Positions 10,201-21,533 of a DNA stretch of 64,000 nucleotides are shown here, piece after piece. The translations under genes were made by a program, and so were the position numbers. Source of the DNA: Drosophila miranda (lineage: Eukaryota; Arthropoda; Insecta; Diptera; Drosophilidae). How positions within the stretch are numbered: position 1 is the stretch's first letter; every line of letters begins with the position of its first letter. The DNA lies in NCBI RefSeq assembly GCF_003369915.1, contig NC_046674.1:31437657-31501656 (forward strand), in the 5' to 3' direction. Under the pieces are notes generated by a model, which was not told the DNA's origin, did not search any database, and saw only the letters and a list, made by a program, of their open reading frames with translations.

Positions 10201-13200
10201 ATGGAACAGGCTCCGCGACCCGTGCCGGCTCCGCGGCGGCTCTGCACCGAGCTACGTCCCGCCAACTATGAGAACATCGAAATCAAGCCTAGCAACAACA
10301 ATAACAACAACAATACTATCATCAGTTTCAAGAAGCTGAACATCAACGCGGAGAACCTGCACGGCAACTGTGCGGAGAAGAAGCTGCCGGCAAGTGGGCA
10401 GAACAAGCTGCAAGTGCTGCAGGAGAACAGCGCCGAGCAGCAGCAGCCCATCTACGGTCCCGACGCCAACGAGAATGTCCCGACGGAACCGATCTATGCC
10501 GCGCCCCGACCAGCGCCGAGACAGCGACTCCCGCCGGAGGAGCTCCCGCAGGAGCCGCAAGTCGAACTAGATGTGGACGCGGTTCCTCTGAGAGCTGTGC
10601 GCACAGCTCCCCAGGTGCCGCCGAAGCCGCCCATCCTAGAACAGCGCTTGTCGATATGCAGCGAGATGGAGCAGCAGGGGGATGCTACGGCCTCCTCTCT
10701 CTACGGCTCGAACGCCTCGCTGGACTGCTGCTCGCAGGGCTCGCAGAGCGGCATGTTCAAGTCGCAGTCACCCGGGTACGTAGACGACGTTGATGGCGTT
10801 GATCAGCGGGGTCAGCCATTTCCGGAAGATTTCTCCGACCCGGGAACACCTCCGCCAACGCCAACACCACCACCACCTTCGACATCTTCATCGACGTCGC
10901 TCGATCAGTCCTCCAGCTGTGATCAAGAACAAGACCATGATCGAGAAGATGACAAGTAAACTTTACCGAAATGTTCTCCTTATACTAGATCTTTCCCTTT
11001 CCTTCTTCTTTGGTGTTTCTCTAAACGGTTTCTCTGTTTTTCTGTAGATGCACCCTCATCTGTACCCTAGTTCCTTGGTGTCCCAACATCCATAGTTAAA
11101 CTAACCTAAAAATCAGATATGAATCTGGATCTGGGTCTTGGGTCTGGCTTATCCTTTGACGTTTCACGGTTTCGGTTAGCTGGTTTCTCCCCATCTCCGG
11201 TTGTGGTCCCACGGGGAGACTCGAACGCCTTCAGCAAACGATCTCATGTTATTATTATTTTTGCACTAACTCTCTCTAGTTTTGGGTCATCGTCGTCGGC
11301 CGACGCCGACGCACGTGCGAAGCGAGTCGTTACTTCAATAATTCGTTTTGAATTGTCACACATGGAATTTTGATTTGATGATACGATTTATATGTAATTT
11401 GATATTTGATTGAAAACATGTCAGAGTTGATGGAATTGTACCCAATGTCGGGAGTATTCTCGTAGTTAGCTGATCCTGTATTTTAATATAATTCAGAGAC
11501 ATTTCCCTTTATATAAAGTCCTTTGAATCTTTTTTTTTTTTTTCTTGGACGTTGACATGCAATGACTGCATCTTTCAAGAGGCGATGCAGTTACTGCACC
11601 GTTAAGTGGCCCGTGTGAAACCAGCAGAAGGCTGTTACGCGCGGATCCCAGTCAAAACGCAGCCCTCCTCCCGCCCAACCGACCGAGGGGCGCTGCCGCA
11701 TGACGCACGGTGCGTAGCCGAACCGAACGCGAACATGCAAGAAAGATAGCTATTAGACTAACATTCGAGGAAAATTAGCACAAAATTTACTAAGAAACTA
11801 AGCATGCAATCAAAATACAAATTCCACTACAATTACTAATTACTAGAAAGGTGTGTAAGGATTAGTAATTTAATAAGAGGAAGAGAATTAGTGGTGGATA
11901 TAATATGGTAGAGGGAATTATAATCCGAGCATAAGACCCTAAACGGTTCATGCAAGGAATAATTCGATCTACAAAGTGGAAGGAACAACGGTATAAAATT
12001 TCTAGTCAGTCTAATAGGAATCGTGAAGTTTATGTGGCTCAACAGATCAGGGCTGTCTATGTCACCCCTGATCAAGTTGTGCATAAATATCACACCAAGC
12101 ATTTTTCTACGGTTAACTAAGGATGGGAGGTTTACTAATAGTAGTCTACTAGAGTAAGATGGGAGTCTTACACCCGCATGCCAATGGCCACCTGTAAGCT
12201 CATTATAAGGGAGCAATACAAGCGACTAAACAACGATATGTGGCAAACAGTGCCACGATGTCGCACAACTCGGCAAACATGGCCGACCATGGACATGAAG
12301 CGCACCTCCGAGCTCCTCAAGTTAAGCAGGAAAAGGTGCAGCGTAGTCACACGTTCCCTCACGGGACACTGGCTAATAGGCACCCACGCTAACAGGCTGG
12401 GGGCCCCACATAACGATTTTTGTCGCAGCTGTAGAGACGAGGAAGAGGAGGAGACAGTGGAACATCTGTTCTGCTCCTGCCCAGCTCTCAGCAGAAGAAG
12501 GCTACAGCACCTGGGCTCAGCCTTTCTACACGACATCTCAGAGATGTCCAAACTATGTCCCAGGAGGATAGCGAACTTTGTGAGAGCATCTGGATGGGAT
12601 AATTGCTGACAGGAAGTCTCACAACGCAGGAAGGAAATGATCCTATGCGGTATCACAACGGGCCGAAACCGGCCTAAGTGTGACGGGTTCCGAGCGATCC
12701 CGGCAGCCGCCTCAACCTAACCTAACCTACACCCGCATCCCAGTTAAGGCCCCGCAGAGCAAAGAGTAAACAAAAAAAAAAGTAAAAACACTCGATAACA
12801 CTAGGGTTTTTATTGCCGCTTCGAACCAAACCGACTTTTTCTAATATATGTGGCTTTACAAATTTGTAATGAATTTTTTTTCACGGTGTGGTTTCTTTTT
12901 TGGAAAACTTTTAAGAACTGGTATTTTTTTTAATGTTTTTCAAAGGTTGTGCATCTTTTTTTAACATAACTTAAGTATGTACATATCTTAAACCTGGTGG
13001 TATTGCACTTTGCAATTTCGAAATAAGACCTAAACACTTTGGAGCTTACGATCATCGTCTCGATAATATTAAGCTTTCAAAATTGATAATTTGTTCCGTT
13101 ACGTACCTTCCCAATTCCCAAATGCCAATTTACCTTTAAAAAATGGTATAATTAAAAAATGTTGGTATTTTTTGTTTCAAAAATAACGGTTGTATTTCGA

Positions 13201-16200
13201 GTAACGGAATTTAACGGTAAATTGTGGCAGCTACATAAGTCTGCACCTTAGCCGCTTGTCCATAAATATTAACAAACGATACAAAAATAGAACGCAGCCT
13301 CTGAAAAAAACATTAGAAAAAAAAACAAATGTATTTGTTTTAGAAAATGTATTAGAAATTGTTAAGGCCCCAAATGTATCAGAAAAGGTCGGGTTGGTTC
13401 GAAGCGGAAATAAAAATATACATTTTGTTGCCTGGTGTAATTAATTTTTTGTGGTACCAATCTTAGCAATGGGGTAGCAAACGAGCCTCAGGATCGGTTT
13501 AAAACTTGTGTTGAGATAGCAATCAAAACTGCAGCAACGTTTTGAAAAATAAATTTCAGCTCTAGCTACGCATCGTCGTCTGCAGGAGATGGTCTCATTG
13601 GCAATAACACCTGCCAAAAAGCTACTTCTGCATAGTCGAGTAAAGAAAGCTCGCTTATATTGGTCCAACGAAAAATCAAATTGGGCTGAATCTAAGTGGC
13701 CACGAATCATATTCTCGGATTATTCCAAACTGAATCTCATTGGAACCGATAGTTCGCGGGCAGTTCGCCGCAGAAGTGGAGGCTTTTCCGAAAATTGGTG
13801 CATTGCCACCGTAAAGCATTCGCCATATATTATGATACTCGTATGGGGATATATATCTAAATATAAAACTAAATTACTAATAATGATTAAAAGGGCATGG
13901 TGAATGCAAAATGCGCAGTGGAGTTGGGCCCAGTATGGGATCAGTTACTGAGAGAGAAGAAGATCCCATCTTTCAGGACGAATCTGCACCTTGTCGACTT
14001 TCGGTTCAACTAGCTTTGACTATTTTTCAGCGACAGAAACATTTTGAAGCCGGAATTGGACATTAAGTCCCTAGATTGGCCATCTCGGGGACAGCCCCGA
14101 CCTCAATCCGATAGGCCCTTATGACTGCCAAAATAATAAACTATGGTTGAGTCAGGCGAAATTATAGAACAAGTTTGTTTTGAGGACATAACGGATGAAT
14201 ATCTAACGGCTTTATACGATTCGATGCGTTCCCCATAGCGTCAAATGTTCAATGAAACCCAAGGTGGGTAGGGGTACCACAAAACATTTATTGATTCATA
14301 ATTTGAAAAAAACACCTCGTGCAATAATATTGTTTATTGTTAGTTAATAGAAAAAAAATAACATATTGGAAAAAATTTGGTTTTTGTTGAAGAAATCGTT
14401 TACCGTTTGCTAAAATTGTTTCCATCGTTTGATTGAATTATTAAATAAAAGTTGAAATTACCGAATGGGAGAGTAAAGCCGCGACCCTTGCTGCGTCTCA
14501 CAACTTTCCCTCGGGTTTTATTTGATGTCAGACTTGATGTCTGCAACGCTGACAACGCCGTGCTTGCCTAGTTTGGTAAAAACTACATAGTGTCTTAGCT
14601 ATTGAAACGTATGTATGCCCTCGTACATGTGTATCTGGCTTAAACGAAGCGCTGATCGAAAATGAATATTGAGTGTCGTGGGTGGAATTAGATTTGTAAG
14701 CTAGTCTTTAGTAGACCCTTTAGTTAGCCCCTGAAGCTAGCCTTCCTTTCTTCTTAATGCTATCATACATAGGCACTCGGCTGTAGTCTTTTTAAGTCTT
14801 CAGAGATGTTCTTGATGATCACCTTGATCGTCTGTGCAATACTATTTTTGTCAGACCCGACGCGTCGCTAAGTTTCAAGATCTATAGAGATCAAGGATAC
14901 AGGAGTGCAGTTTACGTGGCATGATGTGCGATTATTGAAGCACTTTCTTTCAGTTCGAGATCAATGGCAACCGGAGGAGAAGGCTATCTGCGAGGGTCCT
15001 TGGTAAATCATCCGATTTATCTATTTCGCCGATGCATAGCCTTACCTCTGAGCAAACTTCGGCGCGCCCATGTTTACATACATTAAAGTAAGATTAAGCC
15101 CATGCACCTATATATTTGAAACGAATACCTGTAGAATACAATATGTGCGCATTGAGACGGCTGATTCATCTGAGGGAAGTTCTTGGACCCAGCGCATTTC
15201 TCTTCCCAGCACTCCTATTCCCATCATGTGCCTAGGCCTAGCCCTAGCCCAATATGTGTTGCGGATACTCCTATTCACGTAGTATTAGATCTAACACGCA
15301 CACACATTGCACTAGTATACGTACGTATACTTGGATTTCATTTACTTACCAAATGGGAATGGGACGAACTCTCTCTGCCACAAGCAAAACTAACTCTCTC
15401 TCTCTCATCCTCTCTCTCCCTCGATTTCATTTTGCCTCAAATGAATTCAGGAATCTTCTGCGATCCTTGGGCACCACCTCGAAACTGCTGGGCGAGGCCA
15501 TTGGCGAACGGATCACGTTCAAGGCCAAGGGTGCCAAGAAGCGTCTGGACAGGAACCTAAGGAGCTCCACGGAAGCGATCAGCAATCTCAGCGCTGACGC
15601 TGGCAGCCGTCTGAAGAATGCCAGCAGGCGATTCGGGTCGAACTTCACCTTGGGGGCAGGGGAGGCCATGGGGACAGAGAAGCGGAGGCTGGAGAAAGCT
15701 CCGTGGGAGAGTTTGACCTTGAGCGACGACAGACCATGCCCAACACGGATGTCTTCAATGCGATACAGTTCTCCAGTCCCCTGAACCGGAATGTCGTCGG
15801 CGGAGGATTCACCGATCTCCGCGATCAGGCAAAGGTCACTGCCAAAGTCAAAGTTGAGGATCAAGAGGTGCCAGCTGGGGGGGACGGTGCCGGGGATGAT
15901 GACGGCTGTTATGAGGTGCCCAAGGTGCAGGGTAAGCCCCCCAGCTACGATGAGGCACTGAGGGCACGTCCCTCCCCACCTCCCCCGCTGGCCAAAAATC
16001 TCTCTCAGGAGCAGGTCCAGCTACGGACGCAGCAGCGTCCCCCGATCCGCGGAGATGACGCAACGACGTCGTCTCCGCCATCGTCCCTGCCAATGCCCGC
16101 GTTCCCTCCGCCGCGCCTCTCCCAACAGCCGGAGCGGTTCCGGCTGGACGCACTGCAGCCGCCCGTGCGGCAGAAGCGCCGCAAGAACTACGAGCACATC

Positions 16201-19200
16201 GAGCTGCGACGTCCCCCCGTGGACTCCGCCGAGCTGAAGGAACTGAATCGGGCAGCGGCGGTAGCGGAGCGAGAGGAATCGCTGCTAATCTGCGCCAAGA
16301 TTGCCGCCGAAGAGGCGAGGGCCCCAAAGCCAGAGCGCAGCGATTCCTGGCAGTTCTACGGCGAGGATGTCGATTCGCAGCAGGGAGAAGAGGTGCAGGA
16401 AGAAGACTCCTCCCGGGAACCGGTCTATGCCAACCAGGAAGCCACCTACGGGAAGCTCTTCGAGATGGCCACCGCGGGGAGCAGTCGCGGCTGCAACTTG
16501 TTGACCCCCAACCAGCAGCAGCAGCAAAACCAGCAGCAGCAAGAGCTGGCCTGCATCAGCGAAGATGGGGAGCTGGACAGCAACGACGGAGCCGTCGGTG
16601 GATGGTCCGCGCCCCAGGAGCTGATCGAGGAGTTCGATCCATTAATGAGCAGCAAGTGCTCGACGCTGGAGCGTTCCAACAAGAGCAACGAGCTGCTACT
16701 GCTCGAGCACCTACTGGAGGAGGACACCTACGGCACTGTGAAACAAGAGCGGGATCAGGACGATGTCAGCATGTGCACCTCCGAGGAGGAGCCGCCTAGT
16801 GGATGTGCGGCCACGACAAGTGGTCGCCAGCCCCAGATCGTGCACCAAAATGCCCAGCTGCTGAACGACAGCCTGGAGCATATGCTGGACCGCGAGCAGG
16901 AGCAGTTGGAGGCACGTGCCAGGCCCTATCTGAGCAAGATACCCGAGGGGACCGCCAACAGATCCATGGTGGACTTGGCCAGCGCCTCGAGAAATCGCAC
17001 CAATTGGTTTGTGGCAGACGGTTCTCCAGTCACAACCACAGCCACAGTCACCTCCACCTCCACGTCCAGCAGCAGCACAAAGTCAGCACTACCAATCGAA
17101 GGCGACAGCCCACCCACCTACCTGGAGGCCATTGGAGGAACAGGAACCAGCGGACAGACCGCCCCTGTCAGTATCGAGTCTCGTTCTACGCTTAGCTCTC
17201 GTCTGCGGAAGACGATAACCACCTTCTCGAGCGTCAAGCTGCGCATGGATGTGATGAAGAGGCGCTCCAGCTTTAAGGCGGGGGCCCAGAGGCAGTCGGA
17301 GGTGAAGGTGGCCCTGCAGATGGTTCCCCGGCCCAGTCTGTCGCCGCTTCTGGTGCGCTACGAAGGTCCCCTTGTGCGGTTTCCCTCGGGCGTGGTCGAA
17401 GATATACTTAAGGAGATGCAGAACCGAAAGGCCATACTCAGGGACCGCCAGTTCCAGACATTTCTCGACCAGGAGATGAAGACGCCAAGGGAGTCGATAC
17501 CCTTGGACACCATAACCACGCTGCAGTGCGTCAGCAACAATCGCGTCACGGACACGGCGACCCACTTTTACTGCTTCGAGATCACGACATCTCAGCCGAA
17601 AAACGGAGGCAACGGCAACGGAGTAAGCGACAGCATGTCCTCGAATCCCAATCTGGTGATGACCAGCAGCTCGTCAGGGAACGTCAAGCAGCAGCGGGTT
17701 TCCCATCTGTATGGCGTGGGCAAGGAGTCCGAGAGGGGCGTCTGGATGCAGAAGATCCTTGAGAGTCTCACCAACAGTATGCCTGTCAAGTACACATGCC
17801 ACTATTACCGCGCGGGCTGGTGCTACCTAAAGGTGGGTGAAGCGTTAAGCTCCTCCCTGAGACCCCATGCCTAATGCGTTGCATTCCGTTCCGTTCCGTT
17901 TCAGAACTCTATCACGTCAGAGTGGAGTGGCACCTGGTTGGTGCTTCGCAAGAGCCAGCGACGTCTCATCTTCGTGAGCGAGGCCACTGGGAATGTGGAG
18001 AAAATGGACTTGCGCAAGGCGCGATGCATAGGTGCTATATAAGAGCTATGTAAGAGCTATAAAATAACATTTAATTGCATTTCTATCCCTCTAAAATAGT
18101 GCTCAAGGAGAGTGACGAGTCCATCGACAACCTGCACGTGGGGATCGGGCCAATGCTGATGATTGACTGTCCGCCGTATGCTGTCTACATGATCATGAGC
18201 TCGGCACGAGAGACAAAGATCTGGCGTCACATCATTCGGGAAGTGGCACACAACAACGGCTTTTCGCTGGGGGATCAGCAGTTGACGCGGTACGATGTGC
18301 CCGTGATAGTGGATAAGTGCATTAACTTTGTGTACATCCACGGGTCCATGTCGGAGGGGATCTATCGCAAATCAGGCTCGGAGAACTCCATGCACAAGCT
18401 GATGAGCGCCTTCCGAGCGGATGCCTTTAATGTGGAGATCACCCGAAACGAGTACAATGAGCACGACGTAGCCAATGTCCTCAAGCGGTTCATGAGGGAC
18501 TTGCCCGAGCGCCTCCTGGGCAAGCTAACCGACAGCTTCGTCTTCGTCACCGAGCTGAATTTGGCCGCCGAGAAGATTCCCATCTATCGTGAGCTCCTCG
18601 CTCGCCTCTCGCCCATCGAGCATGAGACCTTGCGCCGGATCGTGGGCCACCTGGTGTTCATTAGCTCGCAGCAGACCAAGAACAAGATGAGCGTTCAGAA
18701 TCTAACCATGATCTGGGGCCCAACGCTGCTGGCCAAGAAGGTGGGTCCCCTGTCAAACCTTGGCTACTATATTTAGGAGTATGTGCATAATTATCTGTAT
18801 GTTTCCGGCTTCTCCAATAGAGCGATGAGCTAATCTACTCTCAGAAAGAGGCCGATGTTCTCAGCGATCTCATTCTTCTGTACAAGAACCTATTCCCCGT
18901 CAGTGCCGATGAAATTGTAAGTTGAACGCTACCTTACTTTGAATCTATGAATATTTTTACACCAGATACTCAAGAAGAGTACAGGAGTATAGGAGTATGT
19001 GGTAAAAGTGGATGTGTGTATGACCCAGATGGAAGCGTTCCCGAAGCCATAAAGTATATATATTCTTGATCAGCATCAATGGCCCAGTCGATTGAGCCAA
19101 GTATGTCTGTCCGTCCGTCCGTGTGTCCCTCCCGATGAGCGCCTAGATCTCAAAGACTCTTAAGCTAGAGCAACCAGACTGTATGTGACTGTGATATCAA

Positions 19201-20460
19201 AATTTTACCCCGCCCCCTTCTGCAGTCACAAAGCACGAAAGTCTGTGGCATCCTTAATTTTAAAGATACACGAAAACGAAAACGTTGAATCATAGAAAAT
19301 CATAGAAGATTGCGGAATCTAGATCAGATCGGGTCATTATTATAGCCCTAAGAAACAAATGTACGCTACGCCCAGCCACGCGCTCTCTCATTCTCCCTCC
19401 CACACACCCTTCCTCGTGCAGTGTGAGCGATCTGGCAGACGAGAGCAGAGAGCAACACACCTTCTGACTGAGTATCGGGTATATCACAACGTTCCCGCTC
19501 ATTCTTTACAACTATGTTATATTTTATTCAATGCAGAAACGGGAGCAGGCCATGCTGGCATGCCTGCAAAAGTATTACGCTGCCGCCGAGACGCTCAAAG
19601 ATGCGGTCAAGCAGTCGGGGGACATAAAGATCTGGATCAGCCTGAATCCGAATCCAGACAACATCACAGAGGTTTGCCATCAGTTATGATTGATCACTTC
19701 AGTATGTAATGATCTAATCGCTCTATCCGTCCAGGAAAAGATGCAGGTGAACGCCACGATTTCACCCACCAAAACCGCCTACGAGCTATGTCGGGAATAT
19801 TCCGTCAAAATGCAACTACCAACCCATCAACTGACGCTCTACGAGGTGATACTGAACGGCAGCCTGGAGCGGCCCCTGCACCATGACACAAAAGTGTTCG
19901 ACGTGATCCTTAACTGGTCGTACTGGCCGGAGGAAGATCGCAAGCACAACTATCTGATGGTGCGGCCCATTGAGATGCTGCGCGAAATACAGCGGGCGAT
20001 CAAGAATCTGGCCACAGTGACGCCCGGCAAGGAGCTGCGCTTCGCCGACAATCGCACCAAGACGTTCAAATCTCTACAGTGCGAGCTGCGCGACGGCAAG
20101 ATTGTTATTTCCAAGAAGGACAAAAACGACAAGACAACTATTATCAGGGAGATATTTCTGCAGAGCTGTACGGCGTATGTTGGCTGTGAGCGCAAACGAG
20201 ACTTTCCATGGAGCTGGGCCATCACTTTTGTCGAGCGCACCCAGGCACAGATAATGAGGTTTGGGTCTAAAACTGATATCATCAGAGCAAGGTGATTTCT
20301 AAGACTTTCATCTCTCCATTGCAGATCGCGAGATGCTCCCTACATTGGCCATGTTCTGGCCGGCAGCGAGTGGGTGGATCGTACCATTTGGTATTCGAGC
20401 ATCTGGTATTGCCTCTACGGTGACAATATTTTACCACCAGCTGAGATCATCCTCAAGTAA
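10201..20460 (+). CDS. RhoGAP15B: RhoGAP15B, copy 1 (ARAP-like Rho GTPase-activating protein), full-length but with one frame break
   Basis: GTPase-activating protein for Rho-family GTPases, related to vertebrate ARAPs. Coding exons that I place: 10201-10955, 15451-17832, 17905-18031, 18100-18740, 18821-18916, 19537-19671, 19735-20258, 20325-20460; all junctions are GT-AG and phases agree. The ATG follows an acceptor at 10189. Domains in order (approximate residues): proline-rich and tyrosine-motif N-terminus (1-880) with PPKPP, PPSY and PPTY; PH (890-1035); PH (1035-1145); RhoGAP (1150-1300) with the arginine finger in GIYRKSG (Arg codon 18366-18368); RA (1380-1450); PH (1465-1590). No ArfGAP zinc finger is present. 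The exons total 4796 nt, one short of 1599 codons; the break is the G run at 15652-15656, where the frame of the first part (…RRFGSNFTLG) does not match the frame of the rest (GEFDLERRQTMPN…). No intron explains it. The remaining frame is open to the TAA at 20458-20460. AATAAA at 21067-21072 may be the 3' end signal. Confidence 0.88.
10956..11529 (+). other. RhoGAP15B intron sequence, left part
   Basis: Begins with donor AA|GTAAAC at 10955/10956. No gene or element was recognised up to the poly-T run at 11530. Confidence 0.5.
12169..12179. repeat. Left copy of the 11-bp target-site duplication of LINE B
   Basis: TACACCCGCAT here is repeated exactly at 12728-12738, on the other side of LINE B. 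Removing LINE B and one copy restores the LINE A reading frame. Confidence 0.8.
12180..12727 (+). mobile_element. LINE B: 5'-truncated LOA/R1-type non-LTR retrotransposon inserted in LINE A
   Basis: The plus strand encodes 143 codons ending at a TGA (12607-12609): QYKRLNNDMWQTVP, then RSLTGHWLIGTHANRLG, and the Cys/His motif CRSC…EEETVEHLFCSCPALSRRRL, followed by CPRRIANFVRASGW. This is the region between RNase H and the C-terminus of LOA/I/R1-type LINE polyproteins (bilbo of the obscura group is one such element). The 3' UTR ends with CAACCTAACCTAACC instead of poly-A. Target duplications of 11 bp flank the element exactly. The apparent ATG at 12178 straddles the junction and is not a real start. 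Confidence 0.75.
12728..12738. repeat. Right copy of the 11-bp target-site duplication of LINE B
   Basis: TACACCCGCAT, identical to 12169-12179. Confidence 0.8.
12776..13239. other. AT-rich intron sequence
   Basis: Poly-A/T-rich with no recognised gene. It may include the decayed left end of the Tc1-like element that follows. Confidence 0.4.
13240..14290 (+). pseudogene. Degenerate Tc1/mariner-type transposase
   Basis: Three pieces in different frames line up with a Tc1-type transposase: an N-terminal piece (13256-13444); a middle piece (about 13560-13900) with RLYWSNEKSNWAESKWPRII, FSDYSKLNLIGTDSSRAVRR and TVKHSPYIMILVWG, corresponding to the family's W..V.FSDESKFNLFG and TVKHGGGSVMVWG blocks; and a C-terminal piece (about 14060-14230) that includes a frame-shifted WPSRSPDLNPIE-like stretch. 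Stops and frameshifts separate them, and the first catalytic block reads FSDYS where active members have FSDES. It is a dead copy in the RhoGAP15B intron. Terminal inverted repeats were not resolved. Confidence 0.65.
14291..14464. other. AT-rich intron sequence
   Basis: Poly-A/T-rich, no recognised feature; possibly the right end of the Tc1 remnant. Confidence 0.35.
14465..14520 (+). mobile_element. DINE-1-like tail fragment
   Basis: Reads GAGAGTAAAGCCGCGACC…CTCACAACTTTCCCTCGGGTTTT, the same layout as the family tail (GTAGAGTCGCGGC…CAACGTTCCCCCTCGTT). Confidence 0.5.
15652..15656 (+). other. G run where the RhoGAP15B frame breaks (copy 1)
   Basis: Five Gs after ACCTT. Six would join the upstream and downstream frames. 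The homologous sites read four Gs in unit 2 (after ACCTT, about 36883) and GAGGGGG in unit 3 (about 56915), so no copy has an open frame here. Confidence 0.8.
18954..19503 (+). mobile_element. DINE-1-like element in a RhoGAP15B intron (unit 1)
   Basis: Head CCAGATACTCAAGAAGAGTA, then AAGTATATATATTCTTGATC, CTGTCCGTCCGTCC, CCGCCCCCTTCTGCAGTC, and tail AGTATCGGGTATATCACAAC…CCGCTCATT. It lies between the exons ending at 18916 and starting at 19537 and so accounts for most of that intron. It is present at the same place in units 2 and 3, so it predates the array. Confidence 0.78.
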
Positions 20461-21533
20461 AGGAAGATCTGATCAGCCCTAAACCATATTTTTGTCTCTC
20501 TGTTGCATTTCTTTAGTTATTATGTACATACATAGATACTCTGAATTTATATGAAATATGATTAATTTACGATCCGATTTTCACCATCGTTGCACCCCGC
20601 CCCCTAACTTTTCGAAGTTTTTTTTTCCTAAACATAAAATGTCGAATAGACTGGAAAAAAATCTACATAGTAAATAATACTATCATACTAATGATCCACA
20701 TTATCTGTACATAATCATAATCGCCTAAAACCAAAATTGTACATTACCATAAAAACATTATTTTTACTTCTTTGCATATGTATGTATAACTGAGTGTTCG
20801 ATACAGTCTAAGTATCGAAATTACTTTCTGACTACATATACTTTTGGCTACATAAAGCCAAACAGGCAATATTTTCATATTTTTAATATCATTTATTATA
20901 TATTTATATATATACTTGTTTTAATGGGGTCTGCGATTATATACAGTACATACAAATATTTTGTACCCATTCATTTTAGAATCAACACAATCCAGAAAAG
21001 GAAATGTTGAATGAAAATAAAAAGAATACGGAATATACTGTTCATTAATCCGTTCATTATCTTAGAAATAAATTATTAATAATTTTAGAAAAGTATTTGA
21101 ACATAGTTGTAACGATTCAGACGAGATGTTGGGGAATGGGAGAAGGGCGCACACTGTTATTCCCGGCTGGGATCCTCGGCAATTTGGGGTGGTGATCTTG
21201 CCATCCTCTCGCTGGTTGCCTATCCTCATTATTATTAAAATTATTAAATATGCATGCTACGACGAGATTCATGAAGGATCTAAAATTCTATCGACGCGTA
21301 ACTCCCGCTTGTGCTTTCTTCGCCTTGTTCCGGAAAGCTTCCCCACGCCGCAGGTCTCATTGACCCTCCCTTTCTTGGTCATTCCTAGATCGCGAGTGAA
21401 CATAAACGGAATGACCCCTTTGCGTACCTATGGGATCTTCGGGACATTCGGCTAGCTGAAGGCAATCCACTTTGAATTCACATTATAAAATTTATTGACC
21501 TCCAATATAGGAGCGAATCTAACTTAAGACTAA
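20461..21533. other. 3' flank of RhoGAP15B (unit 1)
   Basis: 3' UTR-like AT-rich sequence with AATAAA at 21067-21072. The stretch 21126-21455 is open on the plus strand for 109 codons and GC-richer than its flanks, but it is not recognisable as a gene; a transposon relic is possible. Repeated in units 2 and 3. Confidence 0.45.

Larger units (their letters stand above)
11530..12775 (-). mobile_element. LINE A: 5'-truncated Jockey-type non-LTR retrotransposon, interrupted by LINE B
   Basis: On the minus strand, the C-terminal end of a reverse-transcriptase polyprotein is readable: FALRGLNWDAGVRLPSYSSR at its start (from about 12770 across the insertion point), then LPSLVNRRKMLGVIFMHNLI, GDIDSPDLLSHINF, and PLCRSNYSLHEPFRVLCSDY, a pattern typical of Jockey-type elements. 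The stop is at about 11836, followed by a 290-nt 3' UTR and a poly-A tail (T run 11530-11543 on the plus strand). The reading frame resumes on the far side of LINE B (12728-12775), proving the interruption. The element is a short 5'-truncated insertion with a frame still readable, so not very old. Confidence 0.72.

Noticed and set aside
12168..12656. 162-codon minus-strand frame
   Set aside because: It is antisense to the LINE B coding frame and crosses the target-site junction; a shadow.
12705..12730. True telomeric repeat (interstitial telomere)
   Set aside because: Only about three CCTAA units, located exactly at the 3' end of a LINE and bounded by its target duplication.
15640..15670. 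Programmed ribosomal frameshift at the RhoGAP15B G run
   Set aside because: No known slippery heptamer; the run differs in length between copies and would need different shifts in each, so mutation or consensus error is simpler.
16803..17195. 130-codon plus-strand frame inside the large RhoGAP15B exon
   Set aside because: Overlaps the RhoGAP15B frame, which has the conserved codon pattern; low-complexity shadow.
17286..17361. The 76 bp missing from units 2 and 3 as an unspliced intron in unit 1
   Set aside because: It has no GT-AG ends and is open in frame with the flanking protein in unit 1, whereas the shorter form is out of frame.
21126..21455. 109-codon frame in the spacer, conserved in all three units
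   Set aside because: Conservation across units only reflects recent duplication; no recognisable domain or start context. Kept as unexplained spacer.
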